Source of the DNA: Nitrospirota bacterium
GTDB taxonomy: Bacteria; Nitrospirota; Nitrospiria; Nitrospirales; Nitrospiraceae
Assembly (NCBI GenBank): GCA_018971525.1
Contig: JAGXAR010000003.1
Location: 47,976 to 111,975 of the forward strand
Reading direction: 5' to 3'
DNA length: 64,000 nt
Made by a program: the position numbers and the translations under genes. Shown here in pieces: positions 16,786-26,466 of this stretch. Under the pieces are notes generated by a model that ran no database searches, was not told the DNA's origin, and saw only the letters and a program-made list of their open reading frames with translations. Within the stretch, counting starts at the first letter, position 1, and every line of letters begins with the position of its first letter.

Positions 16786-17565
16786 CTAGGGCTCAGTGTC
16801 GAGAAATCTTGGCGACCGTTTTTCCAGGAAAGCCTGGAGGCCCTCTTTCTTATCCGGCGTCTCGCACAGTTCTCCAAATAACTCGGACTCGCGGGCAAGC
16901 CCTTCAGCGAGAGGACTGTCAAGCCCGGCTCGAATGGCCCGTAATGCCGCCTGTGTGGCGAGGCGGCCGCGCGCTACGATCATTCCTGCCAGCGCAGTGG
17001 CCTCGCTCACCAGGTCTGTGGCCGGGACGACGCGATTGACAAGGCCCATCCTCAGCGCGTCCTCGGCCGTGACGCTGTTGCCGGTCAAGATCAATTCCGT
17101 CGCTCGAGACGGTCCAACGATGCGAGCCAGTCGCTGAGTTCCGCCGAAACCGGGAATCAGCCCAAGTTTGATCTCCGGGAGTCCGAGTGAAATCCCTGCC
17201 GCTGCGATTCTGGTGTGACAGGCCAGGGCCAGTTCAAGGCCGCCGCCGACGCAGGTTCCGTTGATGGCAGCGATCACGGGTTTGTCGAACCGCTCGATGC
17301 GGTTCAGCAGGCTGTGCCCTCGCGCTGAAAAATCAGACCCTTCGTAGCTTGAATTGAGGTGAGCCAGCTCGTTGATGTCAGCCCCTGCAGAGAAAAATTT
17401 GCCGGACCCTGTCAGGATGACCACCCTGATATAGGCGTCGCCCTCCAGTTCGCCAAATACCTGGTCCAGCTCCTTCAGCACAGAATGGTTGAGCACATTC
17501 GCCGGAGGGTAGTGCAAGGTCACCCGTGCGATGCGATGGGAAACCGTCAGTAACTCGTGGGGCAT
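16786..17565 (-). CDS. Enoyl-CoA hydratase/isomerase family protein
   Basis: A 259-residue crotonase. It has SGKFFSAGADINEL (oxyanion-hole region), AINGTCVGGGLELALACH and the Glu-bearing LPEIKLGLIPGFGGTQRL, with the usual C-terminal helices. It hydrates 2-enoyl-CoA in the cytoplasm. Gene order (after MeaB, before the methylcitrate genes) fits branched-chain or odd-chain acyl-CoA breakdown. The start is ATG with GGGAGC upstream, 16 bp after the MeaB stop. Confidence 0.92.
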   Translation of the reverse strand: MPHELLTVSHRIARVTLHYPPANVLNHSVLKELDQVFGELEGDAYIRVVILTGSGKFFSAGADINELAHLNSSYEGSDFSARGHSLLNRIERFDKPVIAAINGTCVGGGLELALACHTRIAAAGISLGLPEIKLGLIPGFGGTQRLARIVGPSRATELILTGNSVTAEDALRMGLVNRVVPATDLVSEATALAGMIVARGRLATQAALRAIRAGLDSPLAEGLARESELFGELCETPDKKEGLQAFLEKRSPRFLDTEP

Positions 17566-17581
17566 GGTGGCTCCCGTTTTC

Positions 17582-18382
17582 TTAGCGGCGTAGCCTTTCC
17601 TCCAGGGGGCTCGGAGCCCCGCCGCGCAGATCGATCATCCTCTGGTGCTCGGCAATGGCCATGACCAGTTCTGGAATGCCCTCCCCCTTGACGCAGACTG
17701 TGCGGAGGACCAGGGGACACCACTCGCGCAGATCCCGCAGGGCCATGTCAGCACCGGGAAGGTCTCCCTTATTGAGCACGACGATATTCGCCACCTCCAG
17801 CAACCCTGCCTTCATTGCTTGAACCTCATCGCCCAGCCCCGGGGCGACTACCGCCACGACCGTTTGCGCGACATCGAGGATATCCACTTCGTCCTGACCG
17901 ACACCGATCGTCTCGATCAAGATCACATCATAGCCCGCTGCCTCCAGGACCATCCTCGCTTCACGAGTGGCTCGTGCGAGTCCTCCGTGCTGGCCGCGCG
18001 TCGCCATGCTGCGAATGAAGACGTCTCGATCGAGTGCGTGCTCCTGCATCCTGATGCGATCGCCCAAGATCGCCCCTCCGGTCAGAGGACTGCTGATATC
18101 GATCGCCAAGATTCCGACACGTTTCCCTTGCCGCCGGTAGGCGACCACGAGTTGATCGATCAGCGTGCTCTTGCTGGCTCCTGGGTAGCCAGTGATGCCG
18201 ATTACAGCTGAATGATGGGGGTCGGACGAAAGCTGCAGGAGGGCAGCAATTCCCTCTGGCTCATGGTTTTCCAGCAAGGTGATCATGCGAGAGACCGCAC
18301 GGGTATCACGGGCTTTGACCTGGTCCATCAATGCCGGGATGTTTCCCCTATCATGCCTGGTCTGCAGGCTCGAACCACACAT
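17582..18382 (-). CDS. MeaB/ArgK-type G-protein chaperone with altered P-loop
   Basis: A 266-residue MeaB-family GTPase, which loads and protects adenosylcobalamin in methylmalonyl-CoA mutase. DVILIETIGVGQDEVDI (switch region), VLNKGDL (NKxD) and the ILAIDISS segment are present. The P-loop reads GYPGASKST, with Ser where the family and Walker A rule (GxxxxGK[ST]) have Gly just before Lys. This substitution could lower nucleotide turnover. The frame overlaps the upstream DUF35 gene by 32 bp; ATG 18328 is an alternative start. The mutase genes are 2-5 kb upstream in the same run, as expected for a partner. Confidence 0.9.
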   Translation of the reverse strand: MCGSSLQTRHDRGNIPALMDQVKARDTRAVSRMITLLENHEPEGIAALLQLSSDPHHSAVIGITGYPGASKSTLIDQLVVAYRRQGKRVGILAIDISSPLTGGAILGDRIRMQEHALDRDVFIRSMATRGQHGGLARATREARMVLEAAGYDVILIETIGVGQDEVDILDVAQTVVAVVAPGLGDEVQAMKAGLLEVANIVVLNKGDLPGADMALRDLREWCPLVLRTVCVKGEGIPELVMAIAEHQRMIDLRGGAPSPLEERLRR

Positions 18383-18812
18383 CGGTCACCTTAAAGGCCG
18401 GTGCTTTCGCAAAACGGGCGACCACCGGCAGGCCGATTCGCACCGCATCGGGCCTGATGCCTTTGATTCGCGACAGAAACAACGTATCGGCACCGTCAAA
18501 CTCCACCAGAATCAGGGTGAAGGGCGTCTCTTTCAGGAAGACCTCTCCTCCGTAGTGGCAGGTGGTGAAGGTATGCACCAGGCCGGTTAACGGCAGCGCA
18601 AGCCAGGAGGTCGCTGCGCCGCATCCCATGCAATGGGCACGAGGGGTGGCGTAGGTGTAGCCACAGGCGGTGCAACGAGAGCCGAGGAGTTGGCCTTTGG
18701 TCAGACCGACAAAAAATGGTGAATCCTGGGCGTAGCTGTGGTGATAATCGATCTCGTAGTGGTCCAGGAGGATCAACGGATCCACTCCGTAGAGCACCGT
18801 TCCCTTGTCCAT
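18351..18812 (-). CDS. Zn-ribbon/OB-fold protein (DUF35 family)
   Basis: A 153-residue protein with a rubredoxin-like zinc ribbon (CTACGY...HCMGCG, residues about 45-62) followed by an OB-fold domain (VHTFTTCHYGGEVF, TLILVEFDGADTLF). DUF35 proteins form complexes with SCP2-type thiolases, as in ChsH2 or the archaeal HMG-CoA synthase partner. Its start codon follows directly on the stop of the SCP2-type thiolase gene (TAAATG, with CTGGAGG as ribosome box), a strong sign that the two form one complex. It is probably a substrate-handling subunit. Confidence 0.88.
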   Translation of the reverse strand: MDKGTVLYGVDPLILLDHYEIDYHHSYAQDSPFFVGLTKGQLLGSRCTACGYTYATPRAHCMGCGAATSWLALPLTGLVHTFTTCHYGGEVFLKETPFTLILVEFDGADTLFLSRIKGIRPDAVRIGLPVVARFAKAPAFKVTDVWFEPADQA

Positions 18813-20096
18813 TTAGGGTGCCTCCAGGATAGATGCTGTGATGTAAGTCCCTGTGCCGGCATGGCTGTGGATCAGCCCGCGCTTCGCGTTCCTGACTTGA
18901 AGTCTCTCGTCATTTAAGTGTTTACCGATGGTGCCCTGCAATTGCCAGAAAGCAAAGACTGCCTGCATCAGTCCTGTGGCGCCGACCGGGTGGCCGCAGG
19001 CCAGCAGTCCACCGGAAGGATTGACCGGGAGCCGTCCCTGTTTGGGCAGTTCAAGGCCGTAATCGAGCCCCGGCAAAAAGGGAATGCCGCTCTCCACGAA
19101 ACGGCCCCCTTCGCCGTACCGGCATAATCCGAGGTCCTCGTAAGTCTGGATCTCAGAAGACGTGTAGGCATCGTGGAGTTCGACGAAGCTCAGCTCCTCC
19201 AGCGGGTTTCGGATCCCCGCCATTTCATAGGCCAGCTTCGCCGCCATACGGCCTCCGCGGAACGAGTGGACGCCGGGATATTTGAGGTGCTGGTAGTCTG
19301 ATTCCCGCTCATGCGGCAGCAGGATGACCTTGCCATGGGGACGGTCGGCCATCCGCATCGCGTCGGATCCGGAGCCAACCCCAGTGATCTTGACCGGTCG
19401 GTCACAGACCTTCCCGGCAAGTTCTTCGGAGGCCAGGAGGCAGACCGCCGCACCGTCGGACATGGTGCAGATGTCTTCCATCGTCAGCGGTGTGGCCACC
19501 ATGGGGGACTCCCGCACCTGCTTGATCGTGAGACGTTTCGCCTTTTGGGCATAGGGGTTATGCAGGGCATTCGCATGGTTTTTGACTGAGACCATGGCCA
19601 TCTGCTCCACCGTCGTGCCGAATTCGTACATGTGGCGCTGGACCATCATTGCGTAATAACCGCTGTAGAACCCGCCGACGGGGAAGTCGAAGTTCGTGTC
19701 GGAGGCGAGGGCAATGAATTCGTTCCCTTTCCAGGTGTTCACGCGTGACATCGTTTCAAACCCGAAGGCCAGGCAGCAATTCATGCGTCCGGAGGCCACC
19801 GCTTCCCAGGCTGACTGGAAGCAGAGCCCGCCTGTCGCTCCCCCGCCTTCGACTCGTTTAGACGGTTTGGGGCAAAGTCCAAGATAATCCTGCACCATGC
19901 TGGCCGCTTTCAGTTGCCGCGTGAAGTGGTCCGAGAAATAGGACCCGACCGCTCCATCGATCATGTCTTTGGAGAGGCGAGGCACATCGTGGAGGGTATA
20001 GTCGTAGGCCTCCTTCACCATGAGACGGAAATCCTTCTCCGGGTGAGCCTTGGCGAATTTCGTGATGCCGCCGCCGACCATGTAGACAGGTCTCAT
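18813..20096 (-). CDS. SCP2-type thiolase / acetyl-CoA acetyltransferase-like protein
   Basis: A 427-residue non-decarboxylating thiolase-fold protein: [20 protein letters not shown] near residue 85, [12 protein letters not shown], and [20 protein letters not shown] with the C-terminal HSHAGTGTY. These are features of the SCP2/lipid-transfer thiolases that pair with DUF35 proteins. Such pairs catalyse thiolytic or retro-aldol cleavage of CoA thioesters. It is translationally coupled on both sides: ATGA overlap with the B12-domain gene and TAAATG with the DUF35 gene. The substrate is unknown; a branched acyl-CoA intermediate is likely given the operon. Confidence 0.88.
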   Translation of the reverse strand: MRPVYMVGGGITKFAKAHPEKDFRLMVKEAYDYTLHDVPRLSKDMIDGAVGSYFSDHFTRQLKAASMVQDYLGLCPKPSKRVEGGGATGGLCFQSAWEAVASGRMNCCLAFGFETMSRVNTWKGNEFIALASDTNFDFPVGGFYSGYYAMMVQRHMYEFGTTVEQMAMVSVKNHANALHNPYAQKAKRLTIKQVRESPMVATPLTMEDICTMSDGAAVCLLASEELAGKVCDRPVKITGVGSGSDAMRMADRPHGKVILLPHERESDYQHLKYPGVHSFRGGRMAAKLAYEMAGIRNPLEELSFVELHDAYTSSEIQTYEDLGLCRYGEGGRFVESGIPFLPGLDYGLELPKQGRLPVNPSGGLLACGHPVGATGLMQAVFAFWQLQGTIGKHLNDERLQVRNAKRGLIHSHAGTGTYITASILEAP

Positions 20097-20494
20097 GCTC
20101 GCAATCCTTTCACAAAGTCCACGATGTCACTCATGGCGGTCCCCGGGCGAAACAACATTCGCACTCCGTTCGCCTTCAGTTTCGGAAGATCGTCATCCGG
20201 GATGATGCCGCCGCCGAAGAGGACGATGTGTTCCGCTCCTCCCTCCTTTAGCAGCTCCAATACGCGCGCGAAGAGGGTGTTGTGCGCGCCGGAGAGGACA
20301 CTCAGGCCGATGGCATCCACGTCTTCCTGAATTGCCGTGTTCACCACCTGTTCAGGGGTCTGGTGCAGGCCTGTATAGATCACCTCCATGCCCGCATCCC
20401 GAAGCGCGCGAGCCACGAGCTTGACTCCGCGGTCATGGCCATCCAATCCGACTTTGCCGATCAAGATCCGGATCGGTGATGTTGCTACTGCCAT
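20093..20494 (-). CDS. Methylmalonyl-CoA mutase, cobalamin-binding subunit
   Basis: A 133-residue stand-alone B12-binding domain. It has the base-off motif DGHDRG (residues about 18-23), [14 protein letters not shown] and [12 protein letters not shown]. It carries adenosylcobalamin for the large mutase subunit at 21411-23006, as in archaeal-type split methylmalonyl-CoA mutases. The start overlaps the MBL-fold gene by 10 bp and the stop overlaps the SCP2 thiolase start. The domain alone cannot tell methylmalonyl-CoA from other acyl-CoA mutases. Confidence 0.93.
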   Translation of the reverse strand: MAVATSPIRILIGKVGLDGHDRGVKLVARALRDAGMEVIYTGLHQTPEQVVNTAIQEDVDAIGLSVLSGAHNTLFARVLELLKEGGAEHIVLFGGGIIPDDDLPKLKANGVRMLFRPGTAMSDIVDFVKGLRA

Positions 20495-21348
20495 GCTCTG
20501 ACCTCTTCGAGAAAATATTTCCCCTCGCTATCTTTGCGAACATAACCGGCCTGGACCAACGGATCGTGTTCGAAGATCAGCAGCCACTCTCCTTCAAAGG
20601 CCTGATCCAGCACCCATCGCTTGGTTTCAAGCGTCTGCATCGGGTACAGGTCGTATCCCATGATATACGGAAGGGGAAGATGCGACACGGTTGGAATAAG
20701 ATCTCCCAGGAAAAACGCGACTCCTCCCTCCGATTCGATCTTGACGCTCTGATGAAAACGGGTATGGCCGTTCGTCACCACCGCGGAGATTCCCGGCAAC
20801 AATTCCTGGTCACCGGTCAGAAGCTCCCACTTCTTGACCTGTGCGAGTTCGGTGAAGTTATCCCGTCGATAGCTGACTTTCGTTCGTTCATTCGCGTTGG
20901 TTGCGTCCTCATATTCGCCCTGCTGGACGAAGTAGGCCGCATTCGAAAAGGCGGGGATCAGCGCGCCGCTGCTATCTCTCACCGTATTGCCGCCGGCATG
21001 GTCGAAATGGAGATGAGTGTTGATGACCATATGAATGTCTTCAGGACGCAGGTTGTATCGCTGTAGCGACTCTCCTAAGGTCGGCGTGCGATCAACGGCG
21101 AATCTCTGGTAAAACTTCGCGTCCTCCTTGTCGCCCAGACCCGTGTCCACGAGAATATTTTTCCCATGGGCGCGAATCAGGAGACAGGTGAGACTCAGCG
21201 GGATCCGGTTCTGCTCATCCGCCTGGCAGCATCGCTCCCACAAAGCCTTCGGCACCACGCCAAACATGGCTCCTCCATCCAGCCGAAACCGGCCATCAGT
21301 TACCGGATAGATCTCAAAGGCTCCGAGCTTCATGATCTCACCCGGCAT
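20485..21348 (-). CDS. MBL-fold metallohydrolase
   Basis: A 287-residue metallo-beta-lactamase-fold hydrolase, lactonase-like. The HLHFDHAGG metal motif is at about residue 112, TNGHTRFHQ supplies the next His and FLGDLIPT the bridging Asp. ATG 21333 (five codons downstream) is an alternative start. It is placed between the two mutase subunits, overlapping the B12 subunit gene by 10 bp. It may hydrolyse a CoA ester or lactone by-product of the pathway (inference). No signal peptide is visible. Confidence 0.88.
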   Translation of the reverse strand: MPGEIMKLGAFEIYPVTDGRFRLDGGAMFGVVPKALWERCCQADEQNRIPLSLTCLLIRAHGKNILVDTGLGDKEDAKFYQRFAVDRTPTLGESLQRYNLRPEDIHMVINTHLHFDHAGGNTVRDSSGALIPAFSNAAYFVQQGEYEDATNANERTKVSYRRDNFTELAQVKKWELLTGDQELLPGISAVVTNGHTRFHQSVKIESEGGVAFFLGDLIPTVSHLPLPYIMGYDLYPMQTLETKRWVLDQAFEGEWLLIFEHDPLVQAGYVRKDSEGKYFLEEVRAWQ

Positions 21349-21410
21349 TCAGCCCAAAACGGGCCACCTGAATTATCCGAGCTGACACATTCAAACTGAT
21401 GGCTGACCGC

Positions 21411-23006
21411 TCATAGCACCATCGGCTCATGATAGGTCCCAAACACTTCCCTGAGCGCTGCGCAAATTTCTCCCAACGTCGCCTTCGCCTTGACCGCGTC
21501 GATCAGGTATGGCATGAGGTTCTCACTGCAGGAGGCCGCTTCTTGCAGTTCCTCCAATACACCGGCCATCTTGAACGGATCGCGAGACTTGCGCAGATCG
21601 GACAGGCGCGCGATCTGTTCTTGCTCCACCTCCGGCCCGATTTTCAACGTGGGAATAGGACGGTCCTCCTTCTCCGCATAGTCGGTGACTCCGACGACGA
21701 TCCTTTCTTTTTGTTCCACTTCCCGTTGATAGCGTTGGGAGGCATCGAGGAGTTCCCTTTGCGGAAAGCCGCGCTCGATCGCTTTCACCATCCCGCCCAT
21801 CTCATCCAGCCTGCGGAAGTAGTCCCGCGCTCCCTCTTCGAGGCGGTTCGTGAGAGACTCGACATAATAAGACCCTCCAAGCGGATCGATGGAGTTCGTG
21901 ATTTCGGTCTCGTGAGCGATAATCTGCTGAGTACGGAGCGCGAGCTTGGCCGCATCTTCCGTAGGGAGGGCGAGCGTTTCGTCCATCGAGTTGGTATGGA
22001 GCGACTGCGTGCCTCCCAACACTGCCGCCAGAGCCTGCAACGTGGTGCGGACCACGTTGTTCATGGGCTGCTGTGCAGTCAGTGAACAGCCGGCCGTCTG
22101 CGCATGACAGCGGAGCTGCAAGGATCGGGGATCTTTCGGATGGTATCGGCGCTCCATTTCGCGGGCCCATAGCCGGCGGGCGGCCCGGAACTTGGCAATC
22201 TCTTCAAACAAGTCGTTGTGGACGTTGAAAAAGAACGAGAGCTGCGGGACGAAGCTGTCCACGGCAAGTCCGGCCTTTACGGCTGCCTCGACGTAGGTCA
22301 GCCCGTCATACAGGGTAAAGGCGAGTTCCTGCACCGCATTCGATCCGGCCTCGCGAATGTGATAGCCGCTGATGCTGACCGGATGCCATTTGGGAACCTG
22401 TTTTGCACAGTACGCGATGGTATCGGTGATGAGGCGCAGCGAGGGTTCCGGCGGGTAGAGCCATTCTTTCTGGGCGATGTATTCCTTCAGGATGTCGTTC
22501 TGCAACGTGCCACCTAGACATTCAACGGAAATGCCTCGTTTCTCCGCGACAGCCAGGTACATGGCGAAGATGACGGCAGCTGGTCCATTGATCGTCATCG
22601 AGGTGGTGACCCGGTCCAGCGGAATGTCCTCAAAGAGCCGGTCCATATCCGCCAGCGACGAGATTGCAACGCCACAGCGACCGACCTCTCCATGGGCACG
22701 GGAGTCATCCGCGTCGATTCCCATCAATGTCGGCATGTCGAAGGCGACGCTGAGTCCGTTTTGCCCGAGCCGGAGGAGGTATTTGAAGCGGCGATTGGTA
22801 TCGTCGGCAGACCCGAAGCCGGCGAACTGCCGCATGGTCCAGAGCCGGCCTCGATACATGGTTGGATAGACGCCGCGAGTATAGGGAAATTCGCCCGGCA
22901 GGCCGAGATCGCTCTCCGGCGACCAGTTCTTCAGATTGTCGCGCGAGTAGACGCGATTGATGTCGAGTCCGGAGAGCGAAGTGAATCGAGACTTGCGTTC
23001 CTGCAT
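21411..23006 (-). CDS. Methylmalonyl-CoA mutase, large (catalytic) subunit
   Basis: A 531-residue acyl-CoA mutase catalytic domain without its own B12 domain. Visible landmarks are [15 protein letters not shown] (tyrosine of the active site), [52 protein letters not shown] and [13 protein letters not shown]. The start is ATG behind CCGGAGG. With the small subunit 0.9 kb downstream and MeaB in the same run it should interconvert methylmalonyl-CoA and succinyl-CoA. Isobutyryl- or ethylmalonyl-type substrates are not excluded. No epimerase or propionyl-CoA carboxylase is in the window. Confidence 0.92.
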   Translation of the reverse strand: MQERKSRFTSLSGLDINRVYSRDNLKNWSPESDLGLPGEFPYTRGVYPTMYRGRLWTMRQFAGFGSADDTNRRFKYLLRLGQNGLSVAFDMPTLMGIDADDSRAHGEVGRCGVAISSLADMDRLFEDIPLDRVTTSMTINGPAAVIFAMYLAVAEKRGISVECLGGTLQNDILKEYIAQKEWLYPPEPSLRLITDTIAYCAKQVPKWHPVSISGYHIREAGSNAVQELAFTLYDGLTYVEAAVKAGLAVDSFVPQLSFFFNVHNDLFEEIAKFRAARRLWAREMERRYHPKDPRSLQLRCHAQTAGCSLTAQQPMNNVVRTTLQALAAVLGGTQSLHTNSMDETLALPTEDAAKLALRTQQIIAHETEITNSIDPLGGSYYVESLTNRLEEGARDYFRRLDEMGGMVKAIERGFPQRELLDASQRYQREVEQKERIVVGVTDYAEKEDRPIPTLKIGPEVEQEQIARLSDLRKSRDPFKMAGVLEELQEAASCSENLMPYLIDAVKAKATLGEICAALREVFGTYHEPMVL

Positions 23007-23035
23007 CGATCCGTTCCTCCGGCTAGGGGCGAGAG

Positions 23036-23953
23036 TCAGATCTTGTTGCTCGTTGCCTCGTGTCTCTCGCCGCTTGCCTCATACACATAGAATCCATGGC
23101 CGGTTTTACGCCCCAGCCATCCGGCTTCGACATAACTTCGAAGCAATGGGGAGGGACGAAACTTGGGATTGCCCAAGTCCTGGTACAGGACCTCGCAGAT
23201 TGCGAGCACGGTGTCCAACCCAATACGGTCGGCGAGTGCCAGTGGCCCTATCGGATGATGGGCCCCTGTCGTCATTGCCAGGTCGATGTCTTCGGCTGAG
23301 GCCACCCCCTCTTCCAACGTGAAGATGGCTTCATTGATCATCGGAATCAGGACACGGTTCACAATGAACCCCGGCACGTCCTTGGCCACCACGGGAGTTT
23401 TCCCAAGCCGCTTTGCCAGTTCGATTGCCAGATTCAATGTTCGCTCGGATGTTTCGAGCCCCCGCACGATTTCCATGAGCCGCATCACGGGGGCCGGATT
23501 CATGAAGTGCAGGCCGATGACTCGATCGGGCCGACCGGAGGCTGCCGCCAGCTTCGCGATCGAAATCGAGGAGGTATTGCTGGCGAGGACCGTCAGCGGC
23601 TGGCAGACCCGATTCAGTTCACGGAAGAGTTCTTGCTTGAGGGCGAGATCTTCCGGGATCGCTTCGATGACCAGTTGCGCGTCGTACAACCGGTCGAGCT
23701 GAACCAGAGGATGGATGAGCGCCAGCACTGCCCCGGCTTGTTGACCGGTGAGTGTCCCCCGTTCCACGGCCCGTCCCAGGCTACTGCGGATCTTGCTGAG
23801 CGCCTCCGTTAATGCCGGATCCGCGACATCGACCAGCAGAACACGATAGCCGGCCGTAGCACAAACCTGGGCGATGCCGCGGCCCATCTGGCCCGCGCCG
23901 ACCACACCGATGGTTGTGATGTCATCGAGTTTCATCGTCTCACCATCCGTCAT
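23036..23953 (-). CDS. 3-hydroxybutyryl-CoA dehydrogenase
   Basis: A 305-residue NAD(P)-dependent 3-hydroxyacyl-CoA dehydrogenase. The Rossmann motif [13 protein letters not shown] is near residue 16, then [33 protein letters not shown] (catalytic His) and [11 protein letters not shown]. The C-terminal half has the dimer domain with [12 protein letters not shown]. The start at 23953 has GAGGAGG 10 nt upstream. It oxidises (S)-3-hydroxyacyl-CoA to 3-oxoacyl-CoA, which is handed to the adjacent thiolase. Confidence 0.93.
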   Translation of the reverse strand: MTDGETMKLDDITTIGVVGAGQMGRGIAQVCATAGYRVLLVDVADPALTEALSKIRSSLGRAVERGTLTGQQAGAVLALIHPLVQLDRLYDAQLVIEAIPEDLALKQELFRELNRVCQPLTVLASNTSSISIAKLAAASGRPDRVIGLHFMNPAPVMRLMEIVRGLETSERTLNLAIELAKRLGKTPVVAKDVPGFIVNRVLIPMINEAIFTLEEGVASAEDIDLAMTTGAHHPIGPLALADRIGLDTVLAICEVLYQDLGNPKFRPSPLLRSYVEAGWLGRKTGHGFYVYEASGERHEATSNKI

Positions 23954-23998
23954 CGGTCGTAGGCCTCCTCATGAGTCACGGTTGATGATGGACTAGGC

Positions 23999-25183
23999 TC
24001 ACCTCTCCACAATCATCGCCAATGCTTCTCCTCCCCCAATACAGAGTGCGGCGAGACCGCGACGGGCATCACGGGCTTCCATCGCATGGAGCAGGGTCGT
24101 GAGAATCCGCGCACCGGTGGCACCGATCGGATGGCCCAGCGCGACCGCGCCTCCGTTGACGTTGACTCTCTTGGGGTCGAGTCCTAACTCGCGGTTGATC
24201 GCGAGAGATACGGCTGAGAAGGCTTCATTGATCTCAAATAGGTCGATGTGGTTGACCGAAAGACCGGTCTTCTTGAGTACCAGCCTGATTGCCTCGATCG
24301 GCGCGATCGTGAACCATTCCGGCGCTAATGCCGCGCCGGCATACCCGACGATCCGAGCCATGGGCCTGAGGCCCAGGTGCTCCGCCTCCTCCTCTGTCAT
24401 GACGATCAACGCCGCCGCTCCGTCGTTACAGGAAGGTGAATTGCCCACGGTCAGGACTCCATCCTCCTGGAACACGGGTTTCAGTTCGCGCAGGCGCTTC
24501 AGATCGACCCGGTTGGGCTCCTCATCATCCGCCACTGAGAGAAGCGGTCCTTTCTTCTGCGGCACGTCAACCGGAACAATTTCAGGTTTGAATATCCCCA
24601 TGGCGACGGCTTCCCTGGCGCGCCGATAACTTTCCAGCGCAAAGTCGTCGAGTTCGCTTCTGGTCAACCGGTACTTTGCGGCACAGAGTTCGCCCCCATG
24701 GCCCATATGAAAATTGTTGTAGACGTCCCACAAACCGTCTTTGACCAGGCTGTCCACCAACTCCGCATGACCCAGCCGATACCCCTGCCTGGCCTTCTCC
24801 AGGAGGTAGGGCGCACGGGTCATGTTCTCCATGCCACCTGCCACAATAACCCTCGCTTCATCAAGCGCAATGGCCTGGGATGCCATGATCACGGCCTTGA
24901 GGCTGGACCCGCAGACTTTGTTGATCGTGGTTGCGCCGACTGAATGCGGAATTCCTGCACCGATCGATGCTTGCCTGGCCGGCGCCTGGCCGAGCCCGGC
25001 ACTGAGGACACAGCCCATAAAGACCTCGTCCACGCGCTCGGGAGGAAGGTGAATGCGCTTTAGTGCTTCAGCAATGGCGATGCTGCCAAGCTTGGTCGCG
25101 GGCAGGGGACTGAACATCCCGTGAAAACTCCCCATCGGCGTTCGCACTGCGCTCGCAATGACCACCTGTTTCTTCTCACTCAC
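23999..25183 (-). CDS. Acetyl-CoA C-acetyltransferase (thiolase)
   Basis: A 394-residue thiolase with both catalytic cysteine regions (NKVCGSSLKAV and CIGGGEALAM) and the GGAVALGHPIGATGAR histidine motif. The start is GTG at 25183 behind GGAAGGAG. It cleaves 3-oxoacyl-CoA with CoA or works in the acetoacetyl-CoA direction. It is directly upstream of the hydroxybutyryl-CoA dehydrogenase and downstream of the oxoacid dehydrogenase genes, consistent with branched-chain amino-acid and acetoacetate use (acetoacetate is an end product of homogentisate breakdown). Confidence 0.93.
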   Translation of the reverse strand: MSEKKQVVIASAVRTPMGSFHGMFSPLPATKLGSIAIAEALKRIHLPPERVDEVFMGCVLSAGLGQAPARQASIGAGIPHSVGATTINKVCGSSLKAVIMASQAIALDEARVIVAGGMENMTRAPYLLEKARQGYRLGHAELVDSLVKDGLWDVYNNFHMGHGGELCAAKYRLTRSELDDFALESYRRAREAVAMGIFKPEIVPVDVPQKKGPLLSVADDEEPNRVDLKRLRELKPVFQEDGVLTVGNSPSCNDGAAALIVMTEEEAEHLGLRPMARIVGYAGAALAPEWFTIAPIEAIRLVLKKTGLSVNHIDLFEINEAFSAVSLAINRELGLDPKRVNVNGGAVALGHPIGATGARILTTLLHAMEARDARRGLAALCIGGGEALAMIVER

Positions 25184-25232
25184 GACAGGGTCTCCTTCCC
25201 ACGACTCTCGCCTGGCGCCTCACGTGTTCCGT

Positions 25233-26381
25233 TCACAGGATCTGCTCCCAGTGACTCTGTTCGAGAAAGCCTTTGAGCTTTGCCATGAATTGATCCGCCG
25301 TCGCTCCGTCGATGACCCGGTGGTCAAACGACAGGCTGAGATAGCCCATTGGACGGATCACAATGACGTCGTTGATAACCACAGCTCGTTTCTGGATTGC
25401 GCCGACCCCGAGGATGCCGATCTGGGGTTGATGAATAATCGGCGTGCTGAACAGGCTGCCGAATCCGCCATGGTTCGTGATCGTGAACGTTCCTCCCTGG
25501 ACCTCCTCGGGGTTCAGTTTCTTGGACCTGGCCCGCTCAGCCAGGTCCGCCACTTCTTTGGCGAGTTGCAGGAGTCCCTTTCGATCCGCGTATCGCACCA
25601 CCGGCACCAGGAGCCCATCGTCCAGCGCCGTTGCAATACCGATATGAATGTCTTTCTTGACGATGATCCCTTGTTCACTCCACGCAGAGTTCACCACCGG
25701 CACATCTCGAATGGCACGGGTCACAGCTCGGATGACAAAAGGAAGATACGTGAGGCTGCGGCCCTCTCTGAATTCGGCGATGCCTGAGAAATCAACTTCA
25801 AAGTAGGTGGTCACATGAGCCGAGGTCTGCTTGCTCCTGACCATACGATCAGCGATGGTTCTTCGCATTTGAGTGAAGGGCAGAATTTCTTCACCCATAG
25901 ACTGTTCACCGCCAGGAGTTGTCACTTTGGCCTGCATTCCACTCTGAGAGATGAAGTCCTGCACATCCTTCTTGGTCACTCGTCCACCAGCCCCGGTCCC
26001 GGTCACTTGCGACAGATTAATTCCATGTTCCTTGGCCAGTTGTCGTACAGCAGGAGAATGGTGATCCTCACCCTCTAGCTGCGGTTCTATTTGACGCACC
26101 ACGACCCCTCCGACCCGATTCATCGCTGTGGTATCAGTCGAGATGTCGCTGTCCAGCCTGGCGAGCAGGGTTCCGACTGGAACGGTCTGGCCTTCCTGCA
26201 CCAGCACCTCGCTCAGAGTTCCGGTGCCGGGAGACGGGATCTCCAGCGCCACCTTATCGGTTTCGACTTCCAAAAGCGGCTGGTCTCTTTCGATGCGACT
26301 GCCTTTGGGAACAAGCCACTTGACGACTGTGCCTTCAGCGATGCTTTCCCCCAATTGGGGCATGACGATATCGGTAGCCAT
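25233..26381 (-). CDS. 2-oxoacid dehydrogenase E2 (dihydrolipoamide acyltransferase)
   Basis: A 382-residue E2. A single lipoyl domain with EVETDKVALEI (lipoyl lysine about residue 43) is followed by a Pro/Ser-poor linker, a peripheral subunit-binding domain (SPAVRQLAKEHGI...GRVTKKDV, about 113-150) and the acyltransferase domain ending in SFDHRVIDGA (HRxxDG). It forms the core of the complex with the E1 genes upstream. The substrate is probably branched-chain 2-oxoacids, judging from the mutase and thiolase neighbours; an acetoin or pyruvate type is possible. No E3 gene is nearby. Confidence 0.92.
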   Translation of the reverse strand: MATDIVMPQLGESIAEGTVVKWLVPKGSRIERDQPLLEVETDKVALEIPSPGTGTLSEVLVQEGQTVPVGTLLARLDSDISTDTTAMNRVGGVVVRQIEPQLEGEDHHSPAVRQLAKEHGINLSQVTGTGAGGRVTKKDVQDFISQSGMQAKVTTPGGEQSMGEEILPFTQMRRTIADRMVRSKQTSAHVTTYFEVDFSGIAEFREGRSLTYLPFVIRAVTRAIRDVPVVNSAWSEQGIIVKKDIHIGIATALDDGLLVPVVRYADRKGLLQLAKEVADLAERARSKKLNPEEVQGGTFTITNHGGFGSLFSTPIIHQPQIGILGVGAIQKRAVVINDVIVIRPMGYLSLSFDHRVIDGATADQFMAKLKGFLEQSHWEQIL

Positions 26382-26466
26382 CTAAAATCCGTGAGGGGTT
26401 AGGCGTGAAACGTGAGGCGGGTAGAAAGCTTCATTTGCGCCTGACCCCTCACGCCTTATGAAAAAT

